Positions 1 through 6,075 of a stretch of DNA of 6,730 nucleotides are shown one piece after another. Location: positions 1 through 6,730 of the forward strand of contig PUMX01000166.1 in the NCBI GenBank assembly GCA_003552485.1. The letters are read 5' to 3'. This DNA comes from Candidatus Hydrogenedentota bacterium. GTDB lineage: Bacteria > Hydrogenedentota > Hydrogenedentia > Hydrogenedentales > SLHB01. Position 1 is the first letter of the stretch; every line of letters starts with the position of its first letter. Under the pieces are notes generated by a model. It made no database searches. It was not told the DNA's origin and saw only the letters and a list, made by a program, of their open reading frames with translations. Made by a program: the position numbers and the translations under genes.

Positions 1-2
1 AC

Positions 3-152
3 TTGGCCGCGGCCACCTCCACGGGCGGCCTTACCGGAAAGAAGGTGGGCCGCATCGGCGACTCGCCCATCACGGGCGCCGGAAACTATGCCGACGCGAC
101 TGTCGCGGTAAGCGGCACGGGGCGCGTGGAAACGAAGATCTGGGACGACTGA
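3..152 (+). CDS. C-terminal fragment of an isoaspartyl peptidase / L-asparaginase (Ntn hydrolase), apparently truncated
   Basis: The open frame enters from the left edge and ends at TGA 150-152, giving 49 residues. It reads LAAATSTGG, then a GRIGDSPITGAGNYAD stretch, then AVSGTG. These are the hallmarks of plant-type asparaginase / isoaspartyl dipeptidase / glycosylasparaginase enzymes, which self-cleave to expose a catalytic Thr. STGG and the GDSPI-GAG-YA segment lie in the small beta subunit and shape the substrate pocket. The nucleophile Thr itself would lie just left of the window. In known members the S-x-TG motif is followed by roughly 80-100 more residues. Here only nine residues follow (RVETKIWDD) before the stop, and the next gene begins 18 bases later on the other strand. 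The frame is therefore either a truncated pseudogene, an unusually short variant, or an assembly join. Family membership is well supported; activity is doubtful. Confidence 0.78.
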   Translation: MAAATSTGGLTGKKVGRIGDSPITGAGNYADATVAVSGTGRVETKIWDD

Positions 153-154
153 GC

Positions 155-185
155 GCGCCGGCTGCGGTTTTCACTCGCCCGGCGC
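155..185. terminator. Possible stem-loop between convergent genes
   Basis: GCGCCGG at 155-161 is the exact complement of CCGGCGC at 179-185, with a 17-base loop. It starts right after the hydrolase stop and overlaps the last codons of the convergent PL22-like gene. Neither strand has a clear U-tract after the stem, so termination by this element is only a guess. In GC-rich DNA, seven-base arms of G and C can also arise by chance. Confidence 0.25.
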
Positions 186-1490
186 CGTTTCACTGAGACC
201 GCTGGTATTGTCTTTCACCTGCTCCTGCAACTCCGGCGGAATCGTGGCGACGCACACGTTTTGCTCGCCGCGCTTGTCCGAGGCGAAGATGACTTGCTCG
301 CCCTTGTTATCCCAACCCGGATGCGCATGGATGCCTTGACCGTACGTGCGATGGCCGCGCGTCAACATATGAGGCCGCGTCGTAGCGCCTTCGAAAAGCT
401 TGATGTCGCCATGAAAATTATCGGCCACCACCCACCGGCCATCCTCGCTACCCGCCGCGTGCCACCAGCTATACCGCGCCAGTTCCTCCGGTTCCCCATC
501 GGGCCACCACGCCCCCGCTCCAATCACGCGCACATGTCCCGTATAGATGTCGAGCACCTTCACATGCTGTTCAACAGGCGGCTCACTTCGCGTGCCGCCG
601 CAAAACAGAATCTGGTCATCGACCCACCAGCTCTCGTGAGTAACGAGTTCGCCTTCAAGCGTGCGGTACACGTTGCGGGGGACGCCGTCCCGCACGTCGA
701 CGACCCACAACCGTTCACGCCGGTTCTCGAAATCGGTGGGCCCCTCATTCTCGCGGCGCGGTCCCGAAAAGTCGCTGTCGGGCGATGGCCTTCCGGGAAA
801 GCTAAGAAGATACGGGTTCGTGCGGCTCCATTGTACGTGCCCGCCGTACCCCGGAGGATCAGGCAGACGGCACAGCTCGCTCAGTTTGCCCGAGGCTACA
901 TCGATGGTGTAAATCACCGGCCCGTCTACGCCTTCAACACCTGTCAGACCGATGGAAAGCATGGTCTCGTCGCTGTTTTCGTTCACTGCCGTCGCGCTCT
1001 CGTGTTCGGGGATTCGGCAAAGAACCCGCTCTTCGACGTGCACTTCGGATCGCGTTGATTCAGGGTCCGCTGAGATGTTGATTTCGAGCGCAAGTTCGAG
1101 GATCTCCACGCCCCGCCGCACAAAAACGCTGTTGCGGCCCTTGGCGGCCGTCGCGCCGGTGACGCCGCCCTCTGGCGTGTGCAAACGCGCGAGCTCGCCG
1201 GTTTCGACGAGATACCCCATGAGTCCTCCCCGCTCGCGCTCGGACCGGAAAAGAATCAGCGAGTTGTCGGCAAGCCAGGAGCGGTGGTAGAAATACAGAT
1301 TCCAGTCCCGGGCGGGATCCGTAGTGATATACAACAATTCGGCGCCGGTCTCGGGATCCGTCGTCCGGGAATGCTCAGCGGGGAGCACTTCCAGCGCATA
1401 CTCGCTCGTTTCCGTGACGGCGGACATGCTGATGGAAGCCCCAAGCATGACCAGCACGGCTGCATGTGCTATGAACGGCGCGGTCTTCAC
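171..1490 (-). CDS. Exported oligogalacturonate-lyase-like protein (PL22 / Pectate_lyase22-type seven-bladed beta-propeller)
   Basis: This 439-residue protein starts at a GTG codon at 1490-1488, preceded seven bases upstream by a strong AGGAGG site. The N-terminus (K3, then a hydrophobic stretch to about residue 22) looks like a Sec signal peptide with cleavage near SMSA at 21-24. The rest contains repeated propeller-blade strands such as SLILFRSERERGG, and DNKGEQVIFASDKRG near 394-408, as in oligogalacturonate lyases and TolB/PD40 propellers. Family-like landmarks are GHVQWS at 217-222, THESWW at 284-289, H344, and QGIHAH at 385-390. In characterised Yersinia oligogalacturonate lyase, a His acts as base, and a Gln-x-x-His-x-His group plus another His bind Mn. 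H285, H344, Q385, H388 and H390 are the natural equivalents, matched by eye only. Such enzymes beta-eliminate short oligogalacturonides to unsaturated products and are classically cytoplasmic, so the signal peptide is unusual. The substrate could instead be another uronate polymer. It is divergent from the lactonase pair. Confidence 0.75.
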   Translation of the reverse strand: MKTAPFIAHAAVLVMLGASISMSAVTETSEYALEVLPAEHSRTTDPETGAELLYITTDPARDWNLYFYHRSWLADNSLILFRSERERGGLMGYLVETGELARLHTPEGGVTGATAAKGRNSVFVRRGVEILELALEINISADPESTRSEVHVEERVLCRIPEHESATAVNENSDETMLSIGLTGVEGVDGPVIYTIDVASGKLSELCRLPDPPGYGGHVQWSRTNPYLLSFPGRPSPDSDFSGPRRENEGPTDFENRRERLWVVDVRDGVPRNVYRTLEGELVTHESWWVDDQILFCGGTRSEPPVEQHVKVLDIYTGHVRVIGAGAWWPDGEPEELARYSWWHAAGSEDGRWVVADNFHGDIKLFEGATTRPHMLTRGHRTYGQGIHAHPGWDNKGEQVIFASDKRGEQNVCVATIPPELQEQVKDNTSGLSETAPGE

Positions 1491-1495
1491 GATAA

Positions 1496-1504
1496 CTCCT
1501 CCTT
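1496..1504 (-). promoter_or_regulatory. Ribosome binding site fixing the GTG start of the PL22-like gene
   Basis: Read on the minus strand this is AAGGAGGAG, nearly a full match to the anti-Shine-Dalgarno sequence. Its AGGAGG core lies seven bases from the GTG at 1490-1488. The signal peptide begins immediately after this GTG, so translation and export evidence agree on the start. Confidence 0.8.
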
Positions 1505-1633
1505 GACGCGGCCGGCGCTACGCTTCATGACCTGGAAAGGGTAACGCGGAACCTTCACTTATCAGTAGTACCGGGGTTTCACTCCATGATATAACGGAGT
1601 ATCTTGGCTACAAAACGGGAGAGAAAACAACAG

Positions 1634-1642
1634 AAGGGGGAG
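1634..1642 (+). promoter_or_regulatory. Ribosome binding site of the first lactonase
   Basis: The purine run AAGGGGGAG ends six bases before the ATG at 1649. It decides in favour of that ATG over the in-frame TTG at 1604, which would prepend a highly charged 15-residue stretch ahead of the signal peptide and has no comparable site. Confidence 0.65.
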
Positions 1643-1648
1643 CGATTG

Positions 1649-2809
1649 ATGAGGATCGGCCGCCGTCCAATACTGGCCATGGCCGCTATCGCCATGGCGT
1701 CGCTACTGCTTGCGTTGAGCGCGGCAGCAGAACCGCCGGCATTCTGGCGCGTGTACATCGGCACGATGACGACAGAGGAAGGCCAAGGCATATATTTGCT
1801 TCACTTGGATCATGAGACCGGTGACCTGACTTACCAGGGCCTCGCGGGCGAGGCCAACCGGCCGGGCTTTCTCGCGCTGCACCCGGCCGAGCCCTGGTTA
1901 TATTCCGTGGGCCGCGCGCCGGATGAAGACGGCGGCATGATGGGCGTAATGAACGCATTCGAGATCGACGCTGAGTCCGGACGGCTGACGCTCATTAACA
2001 TGCAGCCCTCGATTGATGGCAATCCCTGCCACATCGCCGTAGCCCCACAGGGCGGCCATGTGTTCGTGGCCAATGGCCAGGGTAGCGTGGTCGGCCGCTC
2101 CATCGAGGAAGACGGTGCGCTGGGCGAGGTCACGGCCCGAATGCCGCATGAGGGATCCAGCGTGCATCCCACGCGACAGCGGAATCCACATACGCACGCG
2201 GTCGATTTCTCGCCCGATGGCCAGTTCCTTTTCGTAAGTGATCTCGGCATCGACAAGGTGAAGATCTACCGGTACGACAGCGAAACGGGCGCGCTCGCAC
2301 CCAATGATCCGCCTTATATGGAAACCGCGCCGGGCGCCGGGCCACGCCACTTCACCTTTCATCCGTCTTCGGCGTTCGCTTATGTCATGAACGAACTCGA
2401 TAACACCATCACGGCCTTCGCCTACGATGCCGAATTGGGCGGGCTCGAGACCCTCGACACCGTGAGCACGTTACCCGGCGATTTCGACGAAGACAACACG
2501 ACCGCGGAAGTCGTGGCGCATCCCTCGGGCCGGTTCCTGTACGGTTCGAACCGGGGCCATGACAGTATCGTTGTCTTTTCCATCGATGAAACGTCGGGCC
2601 AACTCACGCTGATCGATCACACCAGCACGCAAGGCGAGGCGCCACGGAATTTCAACATTGATCCCACGGGAACGTATCTGCTCGCCGCCAATCAGAACAC
2701 GGATAACGTGGTTGCATTTCGTATTGATGAGGAAAGCGGTTTGCTTACGCCGACAGGCGGAGAAGTTGAGACGCCGCTGCCCGTCTGTGTTGTGTTCAGC
2801 GAACCGTGA
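1649..2809 (+). CDS. Exported lactonase, 6-phosphogluconolactonase-type seven-bladed beta-propeller (PF10282), copy A
   Basis: This is a 386-residue protein. Residues 1-27 form a signal peptide (RRP, a long hydrophobic core, then AAA), so it acts outside the cytoplasm, unlike E. coli Pgl. The mature part follows the PF10282 pattern: VYIGT (35-39), GFLALHP (73-79), NPCHIAV (125-131), NPHTHAVDFSPDG (179-191), SDLGIDKV (197-204), GAGPRHF (229-235), NELDNT (248-253), SNRGHDS (300-306), PRNFNIDPTG (332-341) and VCVVF (379-383). The His181/183, Arg233 and Glu249 cluster matches the His/Arg/Glu set proposed as the active site in the related muconate lactonizing enzyme, by recollection. Members hydrolyse sugar-acid lactones such as 6-phosphogluconolactone, but the natural substrate of exported versions is mostly unknown. 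One oddity is ANGQGS at 141-146 where the family and copy B have an ANYGGGS-like strand: one residue shorter and without the Tyr. The second paralogue follows after 69 bases on the same strand with no evident terminator, so the two are probably cotranscribed. Confidence 0.88.
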   Translation: MRIGRRPILAMAAIAMASLLLALSAAAEPPAFWRVYIGTMTTEEGQGIYLLHLDHETGDLTYQGLAGEANRPGFLALHPAEPWLYSVGRAPDEDGGMMGVMNAFEIDAESGRLTLINMQPSIDGNPCHIAVAPQGGHVFVANGQGSVVGRSIEEDGALGEVTARMPHEGSSVHPTRQRNPHTHAVDFSPDGQFLFVSDLGIDKVKIYRYDSETGALAPNDPPYMETAPGAGPRHFTFHPSSAFAYVMNELDNTITAFAYDAELGGLETLDTVSTLPGDFDEDNTTAEVVAHPSGRFLYGSNRGHDSIVVFSIDETSGQLTLIDHTSTQGEAPRNFNIDPTGTYLLAANQNTDNVVAFRIDEESGLLTPTGGEVETPLPVCVVFSEP

Positions 2810-2861
2810 GGACGCCAGCGAGGGGTTTTCTCTGAACGGTTTATCAATGAGGCTGTGTTTG

Positions 2862-2869
2862 AAGGAGGT
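2862..2869 (+). promoter_or_regulatory. Ribosome binding site of the second lactonase
   Basis: AAGGAGGT is a full-strength site. It serves either the GTG at 2876 (seven-base spacing) or the adjacent in-frame ATG at 2879 (ten-base spacing). I chose ATG because it makes the N-terminus MRLG align with the MRIG start of copy A. The spacing alone slightly favours GTG, and the two differ by one residue. The in-frame GTG at 2855 lies upstream of this site and is excluded. Confidence 0.75.
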
Positions 2870-2878
2870 ACACGCGTG

Positions 2879-4051
2879 ATGAGACTAGGTAGCTATTTGT
2901 TATTGTGCGCGATCGCGATTACCATCGGCGGGACATCGCTCTTTTCCGGCGCGGCCGGCGCGAAAGAGCCGGGATGGCCCCCATATTGGCAGGTCTACAT
3001 CGGCACGTCAGGCGGCGACAGCGAAGGGATATACTTGCTGCGCCTGGATCTGGAAACGGGCGAATTGACACACGAAGGTCTCGCGGCCGAAGCGGACAGC
3101 CCCGGCTTCCTCGCGCTCCATCCCACGGAATCGCTGCTATACGCCGTGGGGCGCATGCAAGATGAGGAGGGGCAAAGGATTGGCGCGCTTAGCGCGTTTC
3201 GCATCGAAGAAGGGACGGGCGAGTTGTCGCTGATTAACCAGGCGTCTTCGATTGACGCAGGGCCATGCCATATCGCCGTGGACCGTGCGGGCCGTCATGT
3301 GGCCGCAGCCAATTACGGTGGCGGAAGCTTTCTGGTGCGCGCCATCGAAGAGGACGGAGCGCTCGGAGACGTCACGGCCCACGTTCAGCACGAGGGTTCG
3401 AGCGTCCACCCCCGTCAGCAGAATCCGCACGCGCATGCCGTGGACTTCTCGCCCGATGGTCGGTTCCTGTACGTGAGTGACCTGGGCATTGACAAGGTCA
3501 TGATATACCGCTACGACAGCGAGACCGGCGCAATCGAACCAAATGAACCGCCTCATGCCGAAGTGGCGCCCGGCGCAGGACCACGGCACTTCGACTTTGA
3601 CCCGAGAGCCGATTTTGCCTACGTGATTAATGAGCTCGACAACACCGTGACTGCTTTCGCGTATGACGCGGAGACGGGGGCGTTGGAGACCGTACAAACG
3701 GCGCCTACGTTGCTTGAGGACTTCGAGGAAGAAAACACGACCGCCGAGATTCGTCTACATCCGTCCGGCCGGTTCCTCTACGGCTCAAACCGGGGTCACG
3801 ACAGCATCGCCGTATTCGCGGTCGACGAGGAGAGCGGGGAGTTGACGCCGCTGGACCACACCTCGACCCAAGGCGAGCGGCCCAGAAACTTCAACGTGGA
3901 TCCATCGGGACAGTACTTGCTCGCCGCCAATCAAGACACCCATAACGTCGTCGTATTCCGCATTGACCAGCAAACCGGACTGCTCGAACCCACCGGCGAA
4001 GAGGTGGAGGTTCCCTCACCGATATGCGTCGTTTTTCGCGCGCCGGAATAG
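2879..4051 (+). CDS. Exported lactonase, 6-phosphogluconolactonase-type seven-bladed beta-propeller (PF10282), copy B
   Basis: This 390-residue paralogue of the preceding gene has a signal peptide (SYLLLC core, likely cut near AGA at 26-28). Cys10 is not in a lipobox, so it is probably not a lipoprotein. All PF10282 landmarks are present: VYIGT (39-43), GFLALHP (76-82), GPCHIAV (128-134), a canonical ANYGGGS (144-150), NPHAHAVDFSPDG (182-194), GAGPRHF (232-238), NELDNT (251-256), SNRGHDS (303-309) and PRNFNVDPSG (335-344). The putative catalytic set is His184/186, Arg236 and Glu252. I judge identity to copy A at about two thirds by eye, highest in the second half, where HPSGRFLYGSNRGHDSI is identical. 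Codons differ widely even there, so the duplication is not recent. The expected activity is hydrolysis of a sugar-acid lactone outside the cytoplasm. Copy B matches the family consensus more closely than copy A does, so it is the likelier active enzyme. It ends in the convergent terminator region. Confidence 0.88.
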   Translation: MRLGSYLLLCAIAITIGGTSLFSGAAGAKEPGWPPYWQVYIGTSGGDSEGIYLLRLDLETGELTHEGLAAEADSPGFLALHPTESLLYAVGRMQDEEGQRIGALSAFRIEEGTGELSLINQASSIDAGPCHIAVDRAGRHVAAANYGGGSFLVRAIEEDGALGDVTAHVQHEGSSVHPRQQNPHAHAVDFSPDGRFLYVSDLGIDKVMIYRYDSETGAIEPNEPPHAEVAPGAGPRHFDFDPRADFAYVINELDNTVTAFAYDAETGALETVQTAPTLLEDFEEENTTAEIRLHPSGRFLYGSNRGHDSIAVFAVDEESGELTPLDHTSTQGERPRNFNVDPSGQYLLAANQDTHNVVVFRIDQQTGLLEPTGEEVEVPSPICVVFRAPE

Positions 4052-4070
4052 CTTGACGAGAAACGCAAAA

Positions 4071-4118
4071 GGCGTTGGACCGCCCCTGGAGCCCCGGCTT
4101 CGGGCGCGGTCCAGCGCC
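4071..4118. terminator. Long hairpin terminator between convergent genes
   Basis: GGCGTTGGACCGC at 4071-4083 pairs with GCGGTCCAGCGCC at 4106-4118 over 13 positions with a single G-T wobble. The inner part continues: CCC 4084-4086 pairs with GGG 4102-4104 after one bulged C, and GGAGC 4088-4092 pairs with GCTTC 4097-4101 around a four-base loop. On the minus strand the stem is followed directly by TTTT and then GCGTTT, a short U-tract, so it is best placed to end the acyl-CoA synthetase transcript, 14 bases past that stop. On the plus strand it lies 20 bases after copy B's stop but lacks a T-run. Bidirectional use is likely. Confidence 0.75.
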
Positions 4119-4131
4119 GCTCAACATCCGG

Positions 4132-5700
4132 CTATAGCACGTAACCCTGGGCTTCCTCACGCAGTTCGTGCTTGAGGACTTTGCCTGTCGCGTTCATAGG
4201 AAGACTGTTTCGCACTTCCACGTAGCGGGGATACTTATACCCGGCCATCTCTTGTCGCGCCCATGCGCGAATCTCGCTGGGGTCAATAGTTTCTCCCGGC
4301 ACGGGCGCCACAAAAGCCTTGATTTCCTCGCCATACTCTTCGTCTGGAACACCAATCACAGCCGCCAGCGACACCTTCGGATGGGTCATGAGGATCTCTT
4401 CAATTTCACGGGGATAAACGTTGAATCCGCCCCGCAAGATCATGTCCTTGGTCCGATCAACCACATAGAAGTAGCCGTCGGCATCCATCTTGCCCACGTC
4501 GCCGGTATGGAGCCACCCGCCGCAAAACACTTCCTCCGTGGCTTCGGGGCGCTTGTAATAGCCTTTCATGACATTATGACCGCGGATAACGATCTCGCCG
4601 CGTTCCCCCACCGGACTGTCATTCATATGCTCGTCGACGACGCGAACCTCAACGCCCCAGACGGATAGGCCAATCGAACCGGGCTTCCGAGGTTTGCCGG
4701 GCGAATTAAACGTGGCGACGGGCGAGGTCTCTGTCAAGCCGTATCCTTCGAGTATGGTGATGTTAAACCGTTCTTCAAAGCGCCGCATCAGCTCGACAGA
4801 CATCGCGGAGCCACCGCTGACGCCGAGGCGGAGATGACGGCTGATCGCGTTCAACTCATATTCATCGAGCATGGGAGCGTTCAACAGTTCCCAGTACATG
4901 GTCGGCACGCCACAGAATACGCTTATCTGTTCCCTGGCCAGCGCGGTAAGCGCGAGCTGCGTCTCGAATCGCGGCAACAGCGTCAACGTAGAGCCACACA
5001 GGAGCCCAGCGTTCATTTGAGCCGTTTGACCAAAAGAGTGAAACAAAGGGAGCACGATAAGATGGCTGTCAGCAACCGTATACTGGCAAACATCGCGGCT
5101 GACAAGCGCATTCATCACCAGATTCGAATGGCTGAGTTCAGCGCCCTTCGGCTGTCCCGTGGTTCCTGATGTATAAAGGATCACGCTGGTGTCGCCGGCC
5201 TGGGTTTGCACCGTATCAAAGGCCGGCTGGTGTTCCCGCACGGCCTGCGAAAACGTCATCGTGCCGTCCATAGGCGATGTCGCTTCAGGATCGGCGGTTA
5301 TCAGATAGAACGCTCGGCAGGACTCCACCTCGCTGAACGCCGCCCAACCTTCCTCGCCCATGGGCAGACGCTCGAAGCCCTCGAAACAGAAGTATGCGAC
5401 GGCGTCGCTGTCGCGCAGGTGGTAAAGGATCTCACGCCGCTTCAACAACACATTCAGGGGCACAACCACGGCGCCGGTCTTGAGAATGCCATAATAGATG
5501 ATCGGAAACTGCGGCAGATTGGGACAAGACAACGCTACCTTATCGGACTTATGCACGCCCGCGGCTTGTACCACGTTCGCCACCTGGCCCGCCGCGGCGT
5601 CGAGTTCCGCGTACGTCAACCGCGTTTCATTACAAACAATGGCGGTCTTGTCCGGGTATTCCCTCGCGCTGTGCTCCAGCAATGTGGCGAGATTCAGCAC
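4132..5700 (-). CDS. AMP-forming acyl-CoA synthetase (medium/long-chain fatty acid--CoA ligase type)
   Basis: This is a complete 522-residue member of the ANL superfamily. It activates a carboxylic acid with ATP to an acyl-adenylate, then transfers it to CoA, in the cytoplasm. The N-terminus LNLATLLEHSAREYPDKTAI is typical of the family. Motifs in order are YTSGTTGQPKG (176-186, phosphate loop), PLFHSFGQ near 218-225, GYGLTETSP (319-327), GWLHTGDVG (395-403), DRTKDMILRGGFNVYP (415-430, hinge and CoA-binding part), and the C-terminal lysine K507 in NATGKVLK. All key positions are present, so the enzyme should be active. The fatty-acyl preference is inferred from overall resemblance to FadD/LcfB-type ligases; other carboxylates cannot be excluded. 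The start is GTG 5700-5698, four bases after AAGGAGG. The frame stays open to 5871, with an ATG at 5769, but those extensions do not resemble the family. There is no operon partner in the window, and its closest neighbour is divergent. Confidence 0.93.
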   Translation of the reverse strand: MLNLATLLEHSAREYPDKTAIVCNETRLTYAELDAAAGQVANVVQAAGVHKSDKVALSCPNLPQFPIIYYGILKTGAVVVPLNVLLKRREILYHLRDSDAVAYFCFEGFERLPMGEEGWAAFSEVESCRAFYLITADPEATSPMDGTMTFSQAVREHQPAFDTVQTQAGDTSVILYTSGTTGQPKGAELSHSNLVMNALVSRDVCQYTVADSHLIVLPLFHSFGQTAQMNAGLLCGSTLTLLPRFETQLALTALAREQISVFCGVPTMYWELLNAPMLDEYELNAISRHLRLGVSGGSAMSVELMRRFEERFNITILEGYGLTETSPVATFNSPGKPRKPGSIGLSVWGVEVRVVDEHMNDSPVGERGEIVIRGHNVMKGYYKRPEATEEVFCGGWLHTGDVGKMDADGYFYVVDRTKDMILRGGFNVYPREIEEILMTHPKVSLAAVIGVPDEEYGEEIKAFVAPVPGETIDPSEIRAWARQEMAGYKYPRYVEVRNSLPMNATGKVLKHELREEAQGYVL

Positions 5701-5704
5701 CGGT

Positions 5705-5711
5705 CCTCCTT
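5705..5711 (-). promoter_or_regulatory. Ribosome binding site deciding the GTG start of the acyl-CoA synthetase
   Basis: On the minus strand this reads AAGGAGG, with four bases (ACCG) before the GTG. The spacing is short but acceptable. The alternative ATG at 5769 has GGAGG only two bases away, and the 23 residues it adds do not look like the family. Confidence 0.65.
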
Positions 5712-5780
5712 TTCGTCCGCGAGTGTTCGGAACATCTCCCTTGAGATACAACCAGACGAATTGTTCCATCACCTCCCTCG

Positions 5781-5804
5781 TTGAATCAAGGTAAGCTTGA
5801 TCAA
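5781..5804. promoter_or_regulatory. Imperfect inverted repeat, candidate operator upstream of acyl-CoA synthetase
   Basis: TTGAATCAAG at 5781-5790 and CTTGATCAA at 5796-5804 are inverted copies separated by five bases (GTAAG). They match at nine positions once one extra A is allowed in the left arm. The right half contains the perfect palindrome TTGATCAA. The size and symmetry suit a dimeric repressor such as a TetR-type fatty-acid regulator. The element lies 81-104 bases before the start codon on the minus strand. No regulator gene is in the window, so this is a structural observation only. Confidence 0.4.
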
Positions 5805-5979
5805 TGCCGCACACCCATAGCGGTATGACTTCAACAAGACCAGACAATCGCATTGTGATCCCGCGCAACACGCGGCGAACCGCTCAGCGCCGCCACCACG
5901 CAAATGATCGGGCGCGGCTATGGTCTTACTATACTCACCGTCAACTCGCGCGCAAGATGTGAAAAGCGCAGGCCACGGC

Positions 5980-6008
5980 TTGCAAACTTGTTTCGGCGGG
6001 TCTACAGT
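5980..6008 (+). promoter_or_regulatory. Candidate housekeeping promoter of the DUF4190 gene
   Basis: TTGCAA (5980-5985) and TACAGT (6003-6008) are spaced by exactly 17 bases. Each matches four of six positions of the sigma-70 consensus. Transcription would begin near 6015, leaving a leader of about 60 bases before the ATG at 6076. No other hexamer pair in this gap with 16-18 base spacing is better. Confidence 0.35.
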
Positions 6009-6075
6009 ATCAGAGGTTGTTCTTGTAAGGGTGCGGCGCTGGCCAAGGCCCAAGACGCAACAAAGGGGTAACGAC

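Larger units (their letters stand above)
1491..1648. promoter_or_regulatory. Divergent control region between PL22-like gene and lactonase pair
   Basis: These 158 bases separate two outward-facing transcription units and must hold both promoters. On the plus strand TATAAC at 1590-1595 is a reasonable -10 hexamer, but I find no good -35 at 16-18 bases. It sits inside a short inverted repeat: ACTCC at 1581-1585 and GGAGT at 1596-1600, separated by ten bases. That could be an operator overlapping the promoter, though the arms are only five bases. The region is visibly more AT-rich toward 1600-1635. No riboswitch or attenuator is evident. Confidence 0.4.
5701..6075. other. Divergent intergenic region between acyl-CoA synthetase and DUF4190 gene
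   Basis: About 375 bases with no convincing gene. A 102-codon minus-strand frame (5769-6077) crosses it but is Cys- and Arg-rich, has no ribosome site and resembles nothing I know. The region must contain the promoters of both flanking genes. Other than the inverted repeat at 5781-5804 and the plus-strand promoter candidate at 5980-6008, I see no tRNA, riboswitch or repeat array. Confidence 0.6.

Noticed and set aside
261..1058. 265-codon plus-strand open frame
   Set aside because: It is antisense to the PL22-like gene, has no ribosome site, is His/Arg/Pro-rich and has no recognisable motif. The minus-strand frame has a signal peptide, a strong ribosome site and family motifs.
3137..3697. 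186-codon minus-strand open frame inside lactonase copy B
   Set aside because: It is a shadow frame. A similar minus-strand frame appears at the matching place in copy A (1898-2362), explained by the shared coding sequence and not by a conserved antisense gene.
1649..4051. Recent tandem duplication or assembly duplication of the lactonase gene
   Set aside because: The copies differ at many synonymous and replacement sites and have different signal peptides and indels, so this is an old, genuine paralogue pair.
5206..5784. 192-codon plus-strand open frame
   Set aside because: It lies opposite the acyl-CoA synthetase and its composition is typical of an antisense shadow in GC-rich DNA. The opposite strand carries unmistakable ligase motifs.
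5701..5871. In-frame N-terminal extension of the acyl-CoA synthetase (57 codons)
   Set aside because: The added residues do not resemble the family N-terminus. The GTG at 5700 has AAGGAGG just upstream and begins the normal first helix.
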